In this document: positions 51,017 through 60,581 of the stretch, piece by piece
How positions within the stretch are numbered: the stretch's first letter is position 1
How the letters are laid out: each line of letters starts with the position of its first letter
Origin: Caballeronia sp. NK8
GTDB lineage: Bacteria; Pseudomonadota; Gammaproteobacteria; Burkholderiales; Burkholderiaceae
DNA length: 64,000 nt
NCBI RefSeq assembly: GCF_018408855.1
Contig: NZ_AP024327.1
Location: forward strand, 372,001-436,000
Direction of reading: 5' to 3'
The notes under the pieces: model-generated
Databases searched by the model: none
Seen by the model: only the letters and a program-made list of their open reading frames with translations
What the model was told of the DNA's origin: nothing
Program-made: the position numbers and the translations under genes

Positions 51017-51778
51017 TCAGCCCTTGACCAGTCCTCCGTCGACCACGAGGTTCTGCCCCGTCACCGCGCGGGCCCACGGCGAAAGAAAGAACAACACCGC
51101 GTCGGCGAATTCAGCGGGCGTCGTGACACGACGCAGCGGCGTGAAGCCCGCGACCAGATCGAACACGGCTTCGGGCGTCGCCCGGCTGGCATCGGTCGTG
51201 CGCAACAGACCGCCCGACACCATGTTCACCGTGATGCCGTCCGGCCCGAGATCGTTCGATGCGGTTCTCGTCAGCGCGAGCAACGCGGCTTTTGCCGCGG
51301 TGTAATCGTGATACGGCACGACGGGATTCTGGAACAGATTGGTGCCGACATTCACGATGCGGCCGAAGCCAGCGGCACGCATCGCAGGCAACGCTGCCTG
51401 GATCGTGTTGAGCGCGCCTTTGAGCGCACCCTCCATCTGCTGCTGAAAGCGCGCCCATTCGATTTCGCCGAGCTTCGGACGCGCATCGCCATCGAAACTG
51501 AAACTGGCGAGTGCATTGTTCACGACGGCATGCACCGGCGCGCCGCTTTTCGTGTGAGCCTCTTCGAAGAGACGCGCGACCGAGCGTTCATCGGTGATAT
51601 CGGCCTGCACGGCCACGACGCGCGACCCGAGCCTTTCGACGAGCGCTTTCGCCTGCGCTTCGCTGCGGTGATAGTTGATGACGACACGAGCGCCCTCGCG
51701 CGCGAGCGCTTCGGTGATCGCCGCACCCAGGCCGCGCGCGCCGCCGGTCACGAGTACGTTCTGTTCAGACAGCAGCAT
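51017..51778 (-). CDS. Short-chain dehydrogenase/reductase (FabG-like)
   Basis: 253 residues. NVLVTGGARGLGAAITEALAREGARVVINYHRSEAQA shows an NADP-type cofactor loop; NNALAS stands in place of NNAG, the Ser lies in GRIVNVGTNLFQNPVVPYHDYTAAKAAL, with the YxxxK pair, and the C-terminus is GQNLVVDGGLVKG. The serine of the usual catalytic triad appears as Thr/Asn in NVGTN, which is unusual. GGAG lies eight bases before the ATG. A single gene; substrate unknown. Confidence 0.83.
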   Translation of the reverse strand: MLLSEQNVLVTGGARGLGAAITEALAREGARVVINYHRSEAQAKALVERLGSRVVAVQADITDERSVARLFEEAHTKSGAPVHAVVNNALASFSFDGDARPKLGEIEWARFQQQMEGALKGALNTIQAALPAMRAAGFGRIVNVGTNLFQNPVVPYHDYTAAKAALLALTRTASNDLGPDGITVNMVSGGLLRTTDASRATPEAVFDLVAGFTPLRRVTTPAEFADAVLFFLSPWARAVTGQNLVVDGGLVKG

Positions 51779-51922
51779 CGAGTTCTCCAAAATGGGTTCG
51801 GGAATGGTCGGCGAATTATGCAGGATGACACACGCTTTCGATCCGGTTACGCGTGTGCCGATGGCGGCCATCCCCTGTTCATGAAGAAGCACTATAGTTA
51901 AAGCTCACAAAAAGGAGCCACC

Positions 51923-52369
51923 ATGATCTCGTGCAAACGTCACCTCTGGATCCGTGGGGTGCTGGCCGCAACCTTGCTTTACGCCCCGCTCACCCACGCC
52001 CAGCTCGGCAACCTGCTCGATCAGAGCAAGAGCGGCGGTGCCGGTGGCGCACTCGGCAATCTCGGCGGGCTGAGCAGCGGTTTATCGCTGGACTCGCTGA
52101 CCTCCAGCAGTACGGGCAATGTCGCAGGCGTACTCGAGTTCTGCATGAAGAACAACTACCTCGGCGGCGGCGCATCGTCGGTCAAGGACGGACTCATGAG
52201 CAAGCTCGGCGGTTCGGCGTCCAGCGACGGCGGATACACCAACGGCGCGAAGGGCATCCTCGATAGCGGCAACGGCAAGCAGGTCGATCTGAGCGGCGGC
52301 GGCCTGAAGGAACAAGTCACGAAGCAGGTGTGCGACAAGATTCTCGCGCAGGGAAAATCGTTGCTGTAG
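51923..52369 (+). CDS. DUF2501 exported protein (YjjA-like)
   Basis: 148 residues with a signal peptide (VLAATLLYAPLTHA). The mature part is Gly/Ser-rich with repeats (LGNLLDQSKSGGAGGALGNLGGLSSGLSL), two conserved Cys (FCMKNNYLGG, KQVCDKIL), and VKDGLMSKLGG. This is the DUF2501 pattern, a periplasmic family without a firm function. AAGGAG precedes the ATG at good distance. It converges on prpR, with four bases between. Confidence 0.83.
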   Translation: MISCKRHLWIRGVLAATLLYAPLTHAQLGNLLDQSKSGGAGGALGNLGGLSSGLSLDSLTSSSTGNVAGVLEFCMKNNYLGGGASSVKDGLMSKLGGSASSDGGYTNGAKGILDSGNGKQVDLSGGGLKEQVTKQVCDKILAQGKSLL

Positions 52370-52373
52370 ACCT

Positions 52374-54320
52374 TCAACGTTTCGCGTTGAGCCTTCGCCA
52401 CAAGGTCGTCTTGCTGATGCCGAGCGCCTTGCAGACGGCGTCCCGATCACCGTCGAACGCGGCAAGCGTCGCACGGATCTGATCGGCTTCCATCGAACGG
52501 CTCAGGTCGCGCAGCGACACATCCGCGCCGGCTTCGGATCTGATGTCGAACAGCTCGGGCGCGATGGTCTGCAAGTCATCCGGCGTCAGTGCGACAGGCC
52601 GATCGCGGTCGGTATCCATGTCCGGAATCTCCACCGCGATGCGCTCGACGATGTTCTGCAACTCGCGCACATTGCCCGGCCACGGATAAGCGCGCAGCGC
52701 CTGCTCCAGCGGCGCGAGCAGGCGCGCCGCCGCTTCACGTCCTGGCACGCGCAGCGCCAGCATCTTGTCGCGCCGTGCGGCCTGCATCAGCAGTTCCGTC
52801 GCCAGCGGCAGGATGTCACTGGAGCGCGCGCGCAACGGCGGCAATGCGATGCTCAGAATATTGATGCGATAGAAAAGATCGGCCCGGAACGATCCATCTG
52901 CGACACCATCGGCGAGCGAGCGATGGGTCGCTGCGATCACGCGGATATCGACGCGCGTCGGCTCCGTCGATCCGAGACGGATGACTTCTCGTTCCTGCAG
53001 CACGCGCAACAGACGGCTTTGCAGCGAAGGCGGCATCTCGCCGATTTCATCGAGAAACAAGGTGCCGCGATGCGCGGCCTCGATCAGGCCCGCTTTGCCG
53101 CCCTTGCGCGCGCCCGTGAACGCGCCCTCCTCGTAACCGAAAAGCTCGCTTTCGAGCAGCGCTTCGGGGAACGCGCCGCAGTTCATCGCGACGAACGGAA
53201 AGTCCTTGCGACCGCTCAGCCGATGCATGCTCTGCGCGACCATTTCCTTGCCAGTGCCGCTCTCGCCGAGAATCAGCACGGTGGCATCGGATTTCGCGTA
53301 ACGTCGCACGAGCGCCCTCACGCGCTCGATCGGCTCCGATTCACCCACGACATCCTCCAGCCGATAGCGCGCGACGAATTCCTGCGCGCCCTGTCGTGAT
53401 CGCAACGTTCGGTCGAGCCGCTCGACCGCGCGCGATTCCTGGAACGTGAAGATCGTGCCGCCCGCCGTGCCGTCGCTCGCCAGCGGTCCGCGATGGATCG
53501 CGTAACTCACGCCGCGCACCGCGCCGAATACATCGCCGTCGGCGACGGGCAATACGCCATCGAGTTCGGGCGCGACTTCGAGCAGCGCACGGCCGACCGC
53601 GCGCGATGCATCGGCGATGCCGAGCGCCGCGACGAGCCGGCGATTGATCGCTTCGATGCGACCGCCCGCATCGACCGCGACGACGCCATCGCGCAGATGC
53701 TGCAACAGGTTGTCGAGGCGAATGCGCCGCGCGACTTCATGGCGCATCGCCTGGGCGACTTCCAGCGCGGTCTCGAACGCGGCCACCACGGATGTGCGCG
53801 AATACAGGAACACCGAACTCATGCCCGCGTCGGCCGCCAGGTCCGCGACGAGACCCGGGCCGACCACCACGTCGACGCCGCGATCGCGCAGATCGAGCAC
53901 GAGGCTCTCCGCGTCCTGCGCCGAGCGATACGATTCGCAGATCATGTCGATACCGTACGCGGCGAGAAAGCGGCGTATTTCCGCGGGCGTGTCGCCGTGC
54001 GTGACGAGCGCGACGCTCGCGCCCTCGCGCCGCGCCTTCGTGAGCGCGTGCATCACGTCGAAGCCGGTCGGGCTGATCACGACGACCGGCACCGACACGC
54101 GGCCCTTGAGATAAGCGCCGTTCGAACCGCCCGCCACGACGACATCCGGCCGCTCGTCGCGCGCGGCTTCGATGCTGTTCGCGGCGTCCTCGTAACCGAG
54201 TGGAACGACGTCGAGTTCAGCGCGATCAGCATACGCGCCGGCGATATCGATGAATAACGCTCTGAGCCGGCTGATACCGACGGCCCAGATGCGCGGGCGA
54301 GACGCAGGTTCGGTTTGCAT
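52374..54320 (-). CDS. prpR: Sigma-54-dependent propionate catabolism activator PrpR
   Basis: 648 residues. The N-terminal PrpR sensor domain (AGAYADRAELDVVPLGYEDAANSIEAARDERPDVVVAGGSNGAYLKGRVSVPVVVI) binds 2-methylcitrate in characterised homologues. A PAS-like segment follows, then the sigma-54 AAA+ domain: Walker A GESGTGKE, GAFTGA, Walker B GTLFLDEIGE. The C-terminal Fis-type helix-turn-helix is AVCKALGISKTTLWRRL. It is divergent from prpB, with palindromes, an IHF site and a sigma-54 promoter in between. The start ATG is 54320; a GTG four codons earlier is possible. Confidence 0.95.
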   Translation of the reverse strand: MQTEPASRPRIWAVGISRLRALFIDIAGAYADRAELDVVPLGYEDAANSIEAARDERPDVVVAGGSNGAYLKGRVSVPVVVISPTGFDVMHALTKARREGASVALVTHGDTPAEIRRFLAAYGIDMICESYRSAQDAESLVLDLRDRGVDVVVGPGLVADLAADAGMSSVFLYSRTSVVAAFETALEVAQAMRHEVARRIRLDNLLQHLRDGVVAVDAGGRIEAINRRLVAALGIADASRAVGRALLEVAPELDGVLPVADGDVFGAVRGVSYAIHRGPLASDGTAGGTIFTFQESRAVERLDRTLRSRQGAQEFVARYRLEDVVGESEPIERVRALVRRYAKSDATVLILGESGTGKEMVAQSMHRLSGRKDFPFVAMNCGAFPEALLESELFGYEEGAFTGARKGGKAGLIEAAHRGTLFLDEIGEMPPSLQSRLLRVLQEREVIRLGSTEPTRVDIRVIAATHRSLADGVADGSFRADLFYRINILSIALPPLRARSSDILPLATELLMQAARRDKMLALRVPGREAAARLLAPLEQALRAYPWPGNVRELQNIVERIAVEIPDMDTDRDRPVALTPDDLQTIAPELFDIRSEAGADVSLRDLSRSMEADQIRATLAAFDGDRDAVCKALGISKTTLWRRLNAKR

Positions 54321-54351
54321 GGTTGTCTGCACTGAATGGAACGGACGAGTC

Positions 54352-54364
54352 GCATACAGTATGC
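54352..54364. promoter_or_regulatory. Perfect palindrome, candidate PrpR enhancer site 1
   Basis: GCATACAGTATGC is a perfect 13-base palindrome (6-bp arms) 32 bases from the prpR ATG and about 108 bases upstream of the prpB sigma-54 promoter, the distance expected of an enhancer. Confidence 0.5.
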
Positions 54365-54382
54365 AACATCCGTTTCAGGTTC

Positions 54383-54397
54383 GAAATCCGGGATTTC
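54383..54397. promoter_or_regulatory. Second palindrome, candidate PrpR enhancer site 2
   Basis: GAAATCC-G-GGATTTC, 7-bp perfect arms, 75 bases upstream of the sigma-54 promoter. Its sequence differs from the first palindrome, so the two may serve different proteins. Confidence 0.4.
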
Positions 54398-54442
54398 AGT
54401 CATGAAAATGCCAGACGGGCGGCCAAATTTTTTATCTCGCAA

Positions 54443-54455
54443 AATCAATAGCTTA
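54443..54455 (+). promoter_or_regulatory. IHF-binding consensus
   Basis: AATCAATAGCTTA fits WATCAANNNNTTR exactly and is preceded by an A/T tract (54425-54435). It lies between the palindromes and the sigma-54 promoter, where IHF bending helps an enhancer-bound activator reach the polymerase. Confidence 0.6.
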
Positions 54456-54471
54456 AACCGACAACAAAAGC

Positions 54472-54487
54472 TGGCAAGGGATTTGCT
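54472..54487 (+). promoter_or_regulatory. Sigma-54 promoter of prpBC
   Basis: TGGCA-N6-TTTGCT places GG and GC twelve bases apart, the exact -24/-12 spacing. The expected transcript start is about 20 bases before the GTG of prpB at 54518. PrpR on the other strand is the matching activator. Confidence 0.8.
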
Positions 54488-54517
54488 TAGTTACGCGACT
54501 TCATCAGGAGACAAACC

Positions 54518-55414
54518 GTGAGTTCCGAAATCCAGTCCGCACAGACCGCAGGCGCGCGGTTCCGCCAGGCCGTCCGAGACGAATCCCCGCTGCAGGTCGT
54601 CGGCGCGATCACCGCGTACGCCGCGAAGATGGCAGAAGCCGTCGGTTTCAAGGCGCTCTATCTGTCCGGCGGCGGCGTGGCCGCGAATTCGCTCGGCATG
54701 CCCGACCTCGGCATCAGCACGATGGAAGACGTGCTCATCGACGCGCGCCGCATCACCGACGCGTCCTCGCTGCCGCTGATGGTCGATATCGACACCGGCT
54801 GGGGCGGCGCCTTCAACATCGCGCGCACGATCCGCTCGTTCATCAAGGCGGGCGTGGCGGCCGTGCATATCGAGGATCAGGTCGGGCAGAAGCGCTGCGG
54901 TCATCGGCCGGGCAAGGAAGTCGTGCCGACCGGCGAGATGGTGGATCGCGTGAAGGCCGCCGTCGATGCGCGCACGGACGAATCGTTCGTCATCATGGCG
55001 CGCACCGATGCCGCCGCCGCCGAAGGCATCGATGCCGCGATCGAGCGCGCCATCGCGTATGTCGAAGCGGGCGCGGACATGATCTTCCCCGAAGCGATGA
55101 AAACGCTCGACGACTATCGCCGCTTCAAGGCCGCCGTGCGCGTGCCGATCCTCGCGAACCTGACCGAGTTCGGCTCGACGCCCATGTTCACCGTCGACGA
55201 ACTGAAGGACGCCAATGTCGATATCGCGTTGTATTGTTGCGGCGCGTATCGTGCGATGAACGCAGCCGCGCTCAACTTCTACGAGACCGTGAAGCGCGAC
55301 GGCACGCAGAAGGCCGCCGTCGAAACGATGCAGTCGCGCGCCGACCTGTATCAGTATCTCGGCTATCACGCCTACGAAGACAAGCTCGACCAGCTTTTTG
55401 CGGCAAAGAAATAA
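54518..55414 (+). CDS. prpB: Methylisocitrate lyase PrpB
   Basis: 298 residues starting at a GTG with AGGAGA seven bases upstream. [33 protein letters not shown] and [20 protein letters not shown] are the isocitrate-lyase/PEP-mutase-superfamily blocks; the Cys in KRCGH is the catalytic residue. It cleaves 2-methylisocitrate to pyruvate and succinate, the last step of the 2-methylcitrate cycle. It precedes prpC by 23 bases. Confidence 0.96.
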   Translation: MSSEIQSAQTAGARFRQAVRDESPLQVVGAITAYAAKMAEAVGFKALYLSGGGVAANSLGMPDLGISTMEDVLIDARRITDASSLPLMVDIDTGWGGAFNIARTIRSFIKAGVAAVHIEDQVGQKRCGHRPGKEVVPTGEMVDRVKAAVDARTDESFVIMARTDAAAAEGIDAAIERAIAYVEAGADMIFPEAMKTLDDYRRFKAAVRVPILANLTEFGSTPMFTVDELKDANVDIALYCCGAYRAMNAAALNFYETVKRDGTQKAAVETMQSRADLYQYLGYHAYEDKLDQLFAAKK

Positions 55415-55437
55415 CCCTTGTAAAGGAGACGAAATCG

Positions 55438-56607
55438 ATGAGCGAAGCAGACAACAGCACCGCATCCGCAGGCGCATTCAAGCCGAAGAAGTCCGTCGCG
55501 CTGTCCGGCGTGACCGCGGGCAATACCGCGCTGTGCACGGTCGGCAAGACCGGCAATGACCTGCACTATCGCGGCTATGACATTCTCGATGTCGCGACCA
55601 CTTCCGAATTCGAAGAAATCGCGCATCTGCTCGTGCACGGCAAGCTGCCCAACGCTGCCGAACTGAAAGCGTACAAGACGAAGCTGAAGGCGTTGCGCGG
55701 CCTGCCCGCGAACCTCAAGGCCGCGTTGGAATGGATTCCCGCGTCCGCGCATCCGATGGACGTGATGCGTACCGGCGTGTCCGTGCTCGGCACGCTGCTG
55801 CCGGAGAAGGACGATCACAACGTGCCGGGCGCGAAGGACATCGCCGATCGTCTGATGGCCTCGCTCGGCTCGATGCTGCTCTACTGGTATCACTATTCGC
55901 ACAACGGCAAACGCATCGAAGTCGAAACCGACGACGATTCCATCGGCGGACACTTTCTGCATCTGCTGCATGGCGTGGCGCCCTCGAAGTCGTGGGTCGA
56001 TGCGATGCATGTGTCGCTCAACCTGTATGCCGAGCACGAATTCAATGCATCGACGTTCACAGCGCGCGTGATCGCGGGCACGGGTTCGGACATGTATTCG
56101 GCGATCACCGGCGCGATCGGCGCATTGCGCGGTCCGAAGCATGGCGGTGCGAACGAAGTCGCGTTCGAAATCCAGTCGCGCTATCAGACGCCCGACGAAG
56201 CGGAAAGCGACATCAAGCGGCGCGTCGAGAACAAGGAAGTGGTGATCGGCTTCGGCCACCCCGTGTACACGATCTCCGATCCGCGCAACAAGGTCATCAA
56301 GGAAATCGCGAAGAAGCTGTCGAAGGAAGCCGGCGACACGAAGCTCTTCGACATCGCCGAGCGGCTCGAATCGGTGATGTGGGACGCGAAGAAAATGTTC
56401 CCGAACCTCGACTGGTTCAGCGCGGTCTCGTATCACATGATGGGCGTGCCCACGGCCATGTTCACGCCGCTGTTCGTGATCTCGCGCACCTCGGGATGGG
56501 CGGCGCACATCATCGAGCAACGCATCGACAACAAGATCATCCGGCCGAGCGCGAATTACACCGGACCGGACAATCTCGAGTTCGTCCCGCTGGCAAAACG
56601 TGCGTAA
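55438..56607 (+). CDS. prpC: 2-methylcitrate synthase PrpC
   Basis: 389 residues from the ATG at 55438 (AAGGAGA upstream). [44 protein letters not shown] and [14 protein letters not shown] are citrate-synthase-family motifs with the active-site His residues; size and text fit the short methylcitrate-synthase subgroup. It condenses propionyl-CoA with oxaloacetate. A strong terminator follows, so acnD-prpF probably depend on readthrough or their own promoter. Confidence 0.95.
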   Translation: MSEADNSTASAGAFKPKKSVALSGVTAGNTALCTVGKTGNDLHYRGYDILDVATTSEFEEIAHLLVHGKLPNAAELKAYKTKLKALRGLPANLKAALEWIPASAHPMDVMRTGVSVLGTLLPEKDDHNVPGAKDIADRLMASLGSMLLYWYHYSHNGKRIEVETDDDSIGGHFLHLLHGVAPSKSWVDAMHVSLNLYAEHEFNASTFTARVIAGTGSDMYSAITGAIGALRGPKHGGANEVAFEIQSRYQTPDEAESDIKRRVENKEVVIGFGHPVYTISDPRNKVIKEIAKKLSKEAGDTKLFDIAERLESVMWDAKKMFPNLDWFSAVSYHMMGVPTAMFTPLFVISRTSGWAAHIIEQRIDNKIIRPSANYTGPDNLEFVPLAKRA

Positions 56608-56616
56608 GAAGTTCAG

Positions 56617-56650
56617 GCCCCGCTGCCGCACATGGCGGTGGGGCTTTTTT
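56617..56650 (+). terminator. Rho-independent terminator between prpC and acnD
   Basis: An 11-bp stem (GCCCCGCTGCC paired with GGCGGTGGGGC, two wobbles) with a six-base loop, followed by TTTTTT, starting ten bases after the prpC stop. Confidence 0.85.
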
Positions 56651-56756
56651 ATGGGCAAGCGCCTAAAATAGCCCGAATGATCAAACGAAGGGGTCGCCCC
56701 CACAATACCCTTCGAGCGTGGCATCTGAAAGACCATGCAATGACCGAGACACCGCG

Positions 56757-59354
56757 ATGAATACTGCAAACCGCAAACCCCTGCCCGGCTCCTCGCTCGA
56801 ATACTTCGATGCGCGCGCGGCCGTCGAAGCCATCGCGCCCGGCGCCTACGACGCACTGCCCTACACCTCGCGCGTGCTCGCGGAGAACCTCGTGCGCCGC
56901 TGCGATCCGGCGATCCTCGAACCATCGCTGATGCAGCTCGTCGAACGGAAGCGGGAGCGCGATTTCCCGTGGTTCCCGGCGCGCGTCGTGTGTCACGACA
57001 TTCTCGGACAGACCGCGCTCGTCGATCTCGCGGGCCTGCGCGATGCGATTGCGGACCAGGGCGGCGATCCCGCGAAGGTGAATCCCGTGGTGCCGGTGCA
57101 GCTCATCGTCGATCATTCGCTCGCGGTCGAATGCGGCGGCTTCGATCCGGACGCGTTCGCGAAGAACCGCGCGATCGAGGACCGGCGCAACGAGGATCGC
57201 TTCGATTTCATCAACTGGACCAAGAAGGCTTTCAAAAATGTCGAGGTGATTCCGCCGGGCAACGGGATCATGCATCAGATCAATCTGGAGCGCATGTCGC
57301 CGGTCATTCACGCGATCGATGGCGTCGCGTATCCGGACACGCTCGTCGGCACGGACAGCCACACGCCGCACGTCGATGCGCTCGGCGTGATCGCGATCGG
57401 CGTGGGCGGGCTCGAAGCCGAGAACGTGATGCTCGGCCGTGCGTCGTGGATGCGCCTGCCGGATATCGTCGGCGTCGAGCTTTCGGGCAAGCGCCAGCCG
57501 GGCATCACCGCAACCGATATCGTGCTCGCGCTCACCGAATTCCTGCGCAAGGAAAAAGTCGTCGGTGCGTATCTCGAGTTCTATGGCGAAGGCGCTTCGA
57601 GCCTCACGCTCGGCGACCGCGCGACGATCTCGAACATGGCGCCCGAATACGGCGCGACCGCCGCGATGTTCTATATCGACGAGCAGACGATCGAGTATCT
57701 GCGTCTCACCGGCCGCGAAGACAGGCAAGTGAGCCTCGTCGAGCAATACGCAAAGACCGCCGGACTGTGGGCCGATTCGCTGACGCGCGCCGAATACGAA
57801 CGCGTGCTCCGCTTCGATCTGTCGAGTGTCGTGCGCAATATGGCCGGACCGTCGAATCCGCATAAACGCCTGCCTGTTTCCGAACTCGCGACGCGCGGCA
57901 TCGCGGGCAAATGGGACGACACGCCCGGACAGATGCCGGATGGCGCGGTGATCATCGCCGCGATCACGAGTTGCACCAACACCAGCAATCCGCGCAACGT
58001 GATCGCCGCGGCGCTGCTCGCGCGCAATGCGAATGCGCAAGGTCTCACGCGCAAGCCGTGGGTGAAGTCGTCGTTGGCGCCGGGCTCGAAAGCGGTCGAA
58101 CTGTATCTGCAGGAAGCGGGCTTGCTGCCGGATCTCGAGCGGCTCGGCTTCGGCATCGTCGCGTTCGCATGCACGACGTGCAACGGCATGTCCGGTGCGC
58201 TCGACCCCGCGATCCAGCAGGAAATCATCGATCGCGATCTGTACGCGACCGCCGTGCTCTCCGGCAATCGCAACTTCGATGGCCGCATCCACCCGTATGC
58301 GAAGCAGGCGTTTCTCGCGTCGCCGCCGCTCGTCGTCGCGTATGCGATTGCGGGCACGATCCGCTTCGACATCGAACGCGATGCGCTCGGCATCGGCGCG
58401 AACGGCCAGCCCGTGTATCTGAAGGACATCTGGCCGAGCGACGAGGAAATCGACGCCATCGTCAAACAAAGCGTGAAGCCCGAGCAGTTCCGCAAGGTCT
58501 ATGAGCCGATGTTCGCGCTGACTCCTGCAAGCGGCGAAGCCATCAGCCCGCTCTACGACTGGCGCGCGCAAAGCACATACATCCGCCGTCCGCCATATTG
58601 GGAAGGCGCGCTTGCAGGTGAACGCACACTCACGGGAATGCGCCCGCTCGCCGTGCTCGGCGACAACATCACGACGGACCATCTCTCGCCGTCCAACGCG
58701 ATCCTCGCGAACAGCGCGGCGGGCGAATACCTCGCGAAAATGGGCTTGCCCGAAGAGGACTTCAATTCATACGCGACGCATCGCGGCGATCATCTGACGG
58801 CGCAGCGCGCGACCTTCGCGAATCCGACGCTCATCAACGAAATGGCCGTCGTCGATGGCCAGGTGAAAAATGGCTCGCTCGCGCGCATCGAGCCAGAAGG
58901 CAAGGTCACGCGCATGTGGGAAGCGATCGAAACCTACATGGCGCGCAAGCAGCCGCTGATCATCGTCGCGGGCGCGGATTACGGGCAAGGCTCGTCGCGC
59001 GACTGGGCCGCAAAGGGCGTGCGGCTCGCGGGCGTCGAAGCGATCGTCGCGGAAGGATTCGAGCGCATTCACCGCACAAACCTGATCGGCATGGGCGTGC
59101 TGCCGCTCGAATTCAAGCCGGGCGCGAATCGCCAGACGTTCGGCATCGACGGCACCGAGACGTTCGACGTGATCGGCGAACGCAAGCCGCGCGCGGATCT
59201 CACGCTGATCGTTCATCGCGCGAACGGCGAGCGTGTCGAAGTGCCGGTGACCTGCCGGCTCGACACGGCCGAGGAAGTCTCGATCTACGAAGCCGGCGGC
59301 GTGCTGCAACGCTTCGCACAGGACTTTCTTGAATCGTCGAAAGAAGCGGCCTGA
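56757..59354 (+). CDS. acnD: Fe/S-dependent 2-methylisocitrate dehydratase AcnD
   Basis: 865 residues of the aconitase superfamily. NPVVPVQLIVDHSLAVE, the Fe-S cysteine segments SCTNTSNPRNV and FACTTCNGMSG, and the C-terminal swivel domain (DNITTDHLSPSNAI, ADYGQGSSRDWAAKGVRL) are complete. AcnD dehydrates 2-methylcitrate to a 2-methylaconitate that PrpF must isomerise, which fits prpF directly after it. This replaces the PrpD route. About 105 bases separate it from the prpC terminator; a dedicated promoter was not identified. Confidence 0.95.
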   Translation: MNTANRKPLPGSSLEYFDARAAVEAIAPGAYDALPYTSRVLAENLVRRCDPAILEPSLMQLVERKRERDFPWFPARVVCHDILGQTALVDLAGLRDAIADQGGDPAKVNPVVPVQLIVDHSLAVECGGFDPDAFAKNRAIEDRRNEDRFDFINWTKKAFKNVEVIPPGNGIMHQINLERMSPVIHAIDGVAYPDTLVGTDSHTPHVDALGVIAIGVGGLEAENVMLGRASWMRLPDIVGVELSGKRQPGITATDIVLALTEFLRKEKVVGAYLEFYGEGASSLTLGDRATISNMAPEYGATAAMFYIDEQTIEYLRLTGREDRQVSLVEQYAKTAGLWADSLTRAEYERVLRFDLSSVVRNMAGPSNPHKRLPVSELATRGIAGKWDDTPGQMPDGAVIIAAITSCTNTSNPRNVIAAALLARNANAQGLTRKPWVKSSLAPGSKAVELYLQEAGLLPDLERLGFGIVAFACTTCNGMSGALDPAIQQEIIDRDLYATAVLSGNRNFDGRIHPYAKQAFLASPPLVVAYAIAGTIRFDIERDALGIGANGQPVYLKDIWPSDEEIDAIVKQSVKPEQFRKVYEPMFALTPASGEAISPLYDWRAQSTYIRRPPYWEGALAGERTLTGMRPLAVLGDNITTDHLSPSNAILANSAAGEYLAKMGLPEEDFNSYATHRGDHLTAQRATFANPTLINEMAVVDGQVKNGSLARIEPEGKVTRMWEAIETYMARKQPLIIVAGADYGQGSSRDWAAKGVRLAGVEAIVAEGFERIHRTNLIGMGVLPLEFKPGANRQTFGIDGTETFDVIGERKPRADLTLIVHRANGERVEVPVTCRLDTAEEVSIYEAGGVLQRFAQDFLESSKEAA

Positions 59355-59377
59355 CAACGTACGGAGACCCGAACCCC

Positions 59378-60571
59378 ATGGCACACGCACCACAGATCAA
59401 GATCGCCGCGACCTACATGCGCGGCGGCACCAGCAAGGGCGTTTTCTTCCGCCTGAACGATTTGCCCGAAGCGGCGCGCGTGCCCGGCCCCGCGCGCGAT
59501 GCGCTCTTTTTGCGCGTCATCGGCAGCCCGGACCCGTATGGCAAGCAGATCGACGGCATGGGCGGCGCGACGTCGAGCACGAGCAAGACGGTCATCGTGT
59601 CGAAGAGCACGCGGCCCGGTCATGACGTCGACTATCTCTTCGGCCAGGTTGCCATCGACAAGCCGTTCGTCGACTGGAGCGGCAATTGCGGCAATCTCTC
59701 CGCGGCGGTCGGACCGTTCGCGATCGCGAGCGGCCTCGTCGATCCGGAGCGCGTGCCGGACAACGGTATCGCTATCGTGCGGATCTGGCAGGCCAACATC
59801 GGCAAGACGATCATCGCGCATGTGCCGATGACGAGCGGCGCCGTGCAGGAAACCGGCGACTTCGAACTGGACGGCGTGACCTTCCCGGCCGCCGAAGTGC
59901 AACTCGAATTCCTCGATCCGGCAGCGGAAGAAGAAGGCGCGGAAGGCGCGATGTTCCCGACAGGCAATCTCGTCGACGACCTCGAAGTGCCGGGTATCGG
60001 CACCTTCAAGGCAACGATGATCAACGCCGGCATTCCGACGATCTTCGTGAACGCGGACGCCATCGGCTACAAGGGCACCGAGCTTCAGGACGCGATCAAC
60101 GGTGACGACGCGGCGCTAAAGCGCTTCGAGACCATCCGTGCGTATGGCGCGCTGCGCATGGGGCTGATCAGGAACCTCGACGAAATCGCCAAACGCCAGC
60201 ACACGCCGAAGATCGCGTTCGTCGCGCGTCCGGCGGAGTACGTCGCATCGAGCGGCAAGCGTATCAGCGCGGACGATGTCGATGTGCTCGTGCGCGCGAT
60301 GTCGATGGGCAAGCTGCACCACGCGATGATGGGCACGGCTGCCGTCGCGATCGGCACGGCGGCGGCGATTCCCGGCACGCTCGTCAACCTCGCAGCGGGT
60401 GGCGGCGAGCGGCAGTCGGTGCGCTTCGGCCATCCTTCGGGCACGTTGCGTGTGGGTGCGGAGGCCATCGAATCGAATGGCGAGTGGCAGGTGAAGAAGG
60501 CCATCATGAGCCGCAGCGCACGCGTGCTGATGGAAGGCCGCGTGTACGTTCCCGACGTGCCGCTGGATTGA
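59378..60571 (+). CDS. prpF: 2-methylaconitate cis-trans isomerase PrpF
   Basis: 397 residues. MRGGTSKGVFFRLNDLP near the N-terminus and DWSGNCGNLSAAVGPFA are the active-site blocks; the Lys in TSKG and Cys in GNCGN are the catalytic candidates. GSAG-type text in the C-terminus (GHPSGTLRVGAEAI) is also conserved. It converts the AcnD product to the form hydrated by aconitase. It follows acnD by 23 bases with GGAGA before the ATG. Confidence 0.95.
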   Translation: MAHAPQIKIAATYMRGGTSKGVFFRLNDLPEAARVPGPARDALFLRVIGSPDPYGKQIDGMGGATSSTSKTVIVSKSTRPGHDVDYLFGQVAIDKPFVDWSGNCGNLSAAVGPFAIASGLVDPERVPDNGIAIVRIWQANIGKTIIAHVPMTSGAVQETGDFELDGVTFPAAEVQLEFLDPAAEEEGAEGAMFPTGNLVDDLEVPGIGTFKATMINAGIPTIFVNADAIGYKGTELQDAINGDDAALKRFETIRAYGALRMGLIRNLDEIAKRQHTPKIAFVARPAEYVASSGKRISADDVDVLVRAMSMGKLHHAMMGTAAVAIGTAAAIPGTLVNLAAGGGERQSVRFGHPSGTLRVGAEAIESNGEWQVKKAIMSRSARVLMEGRVYVPDVPLD

Positions 60572-60581
60572 ATCGGAGCGC

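Noticed and set aside
50929..51027. 32-codon plus-strand frame upstream of cdiA
   Set aside because: No ribosome site, no family, and overlap with the end of the SDR gene.
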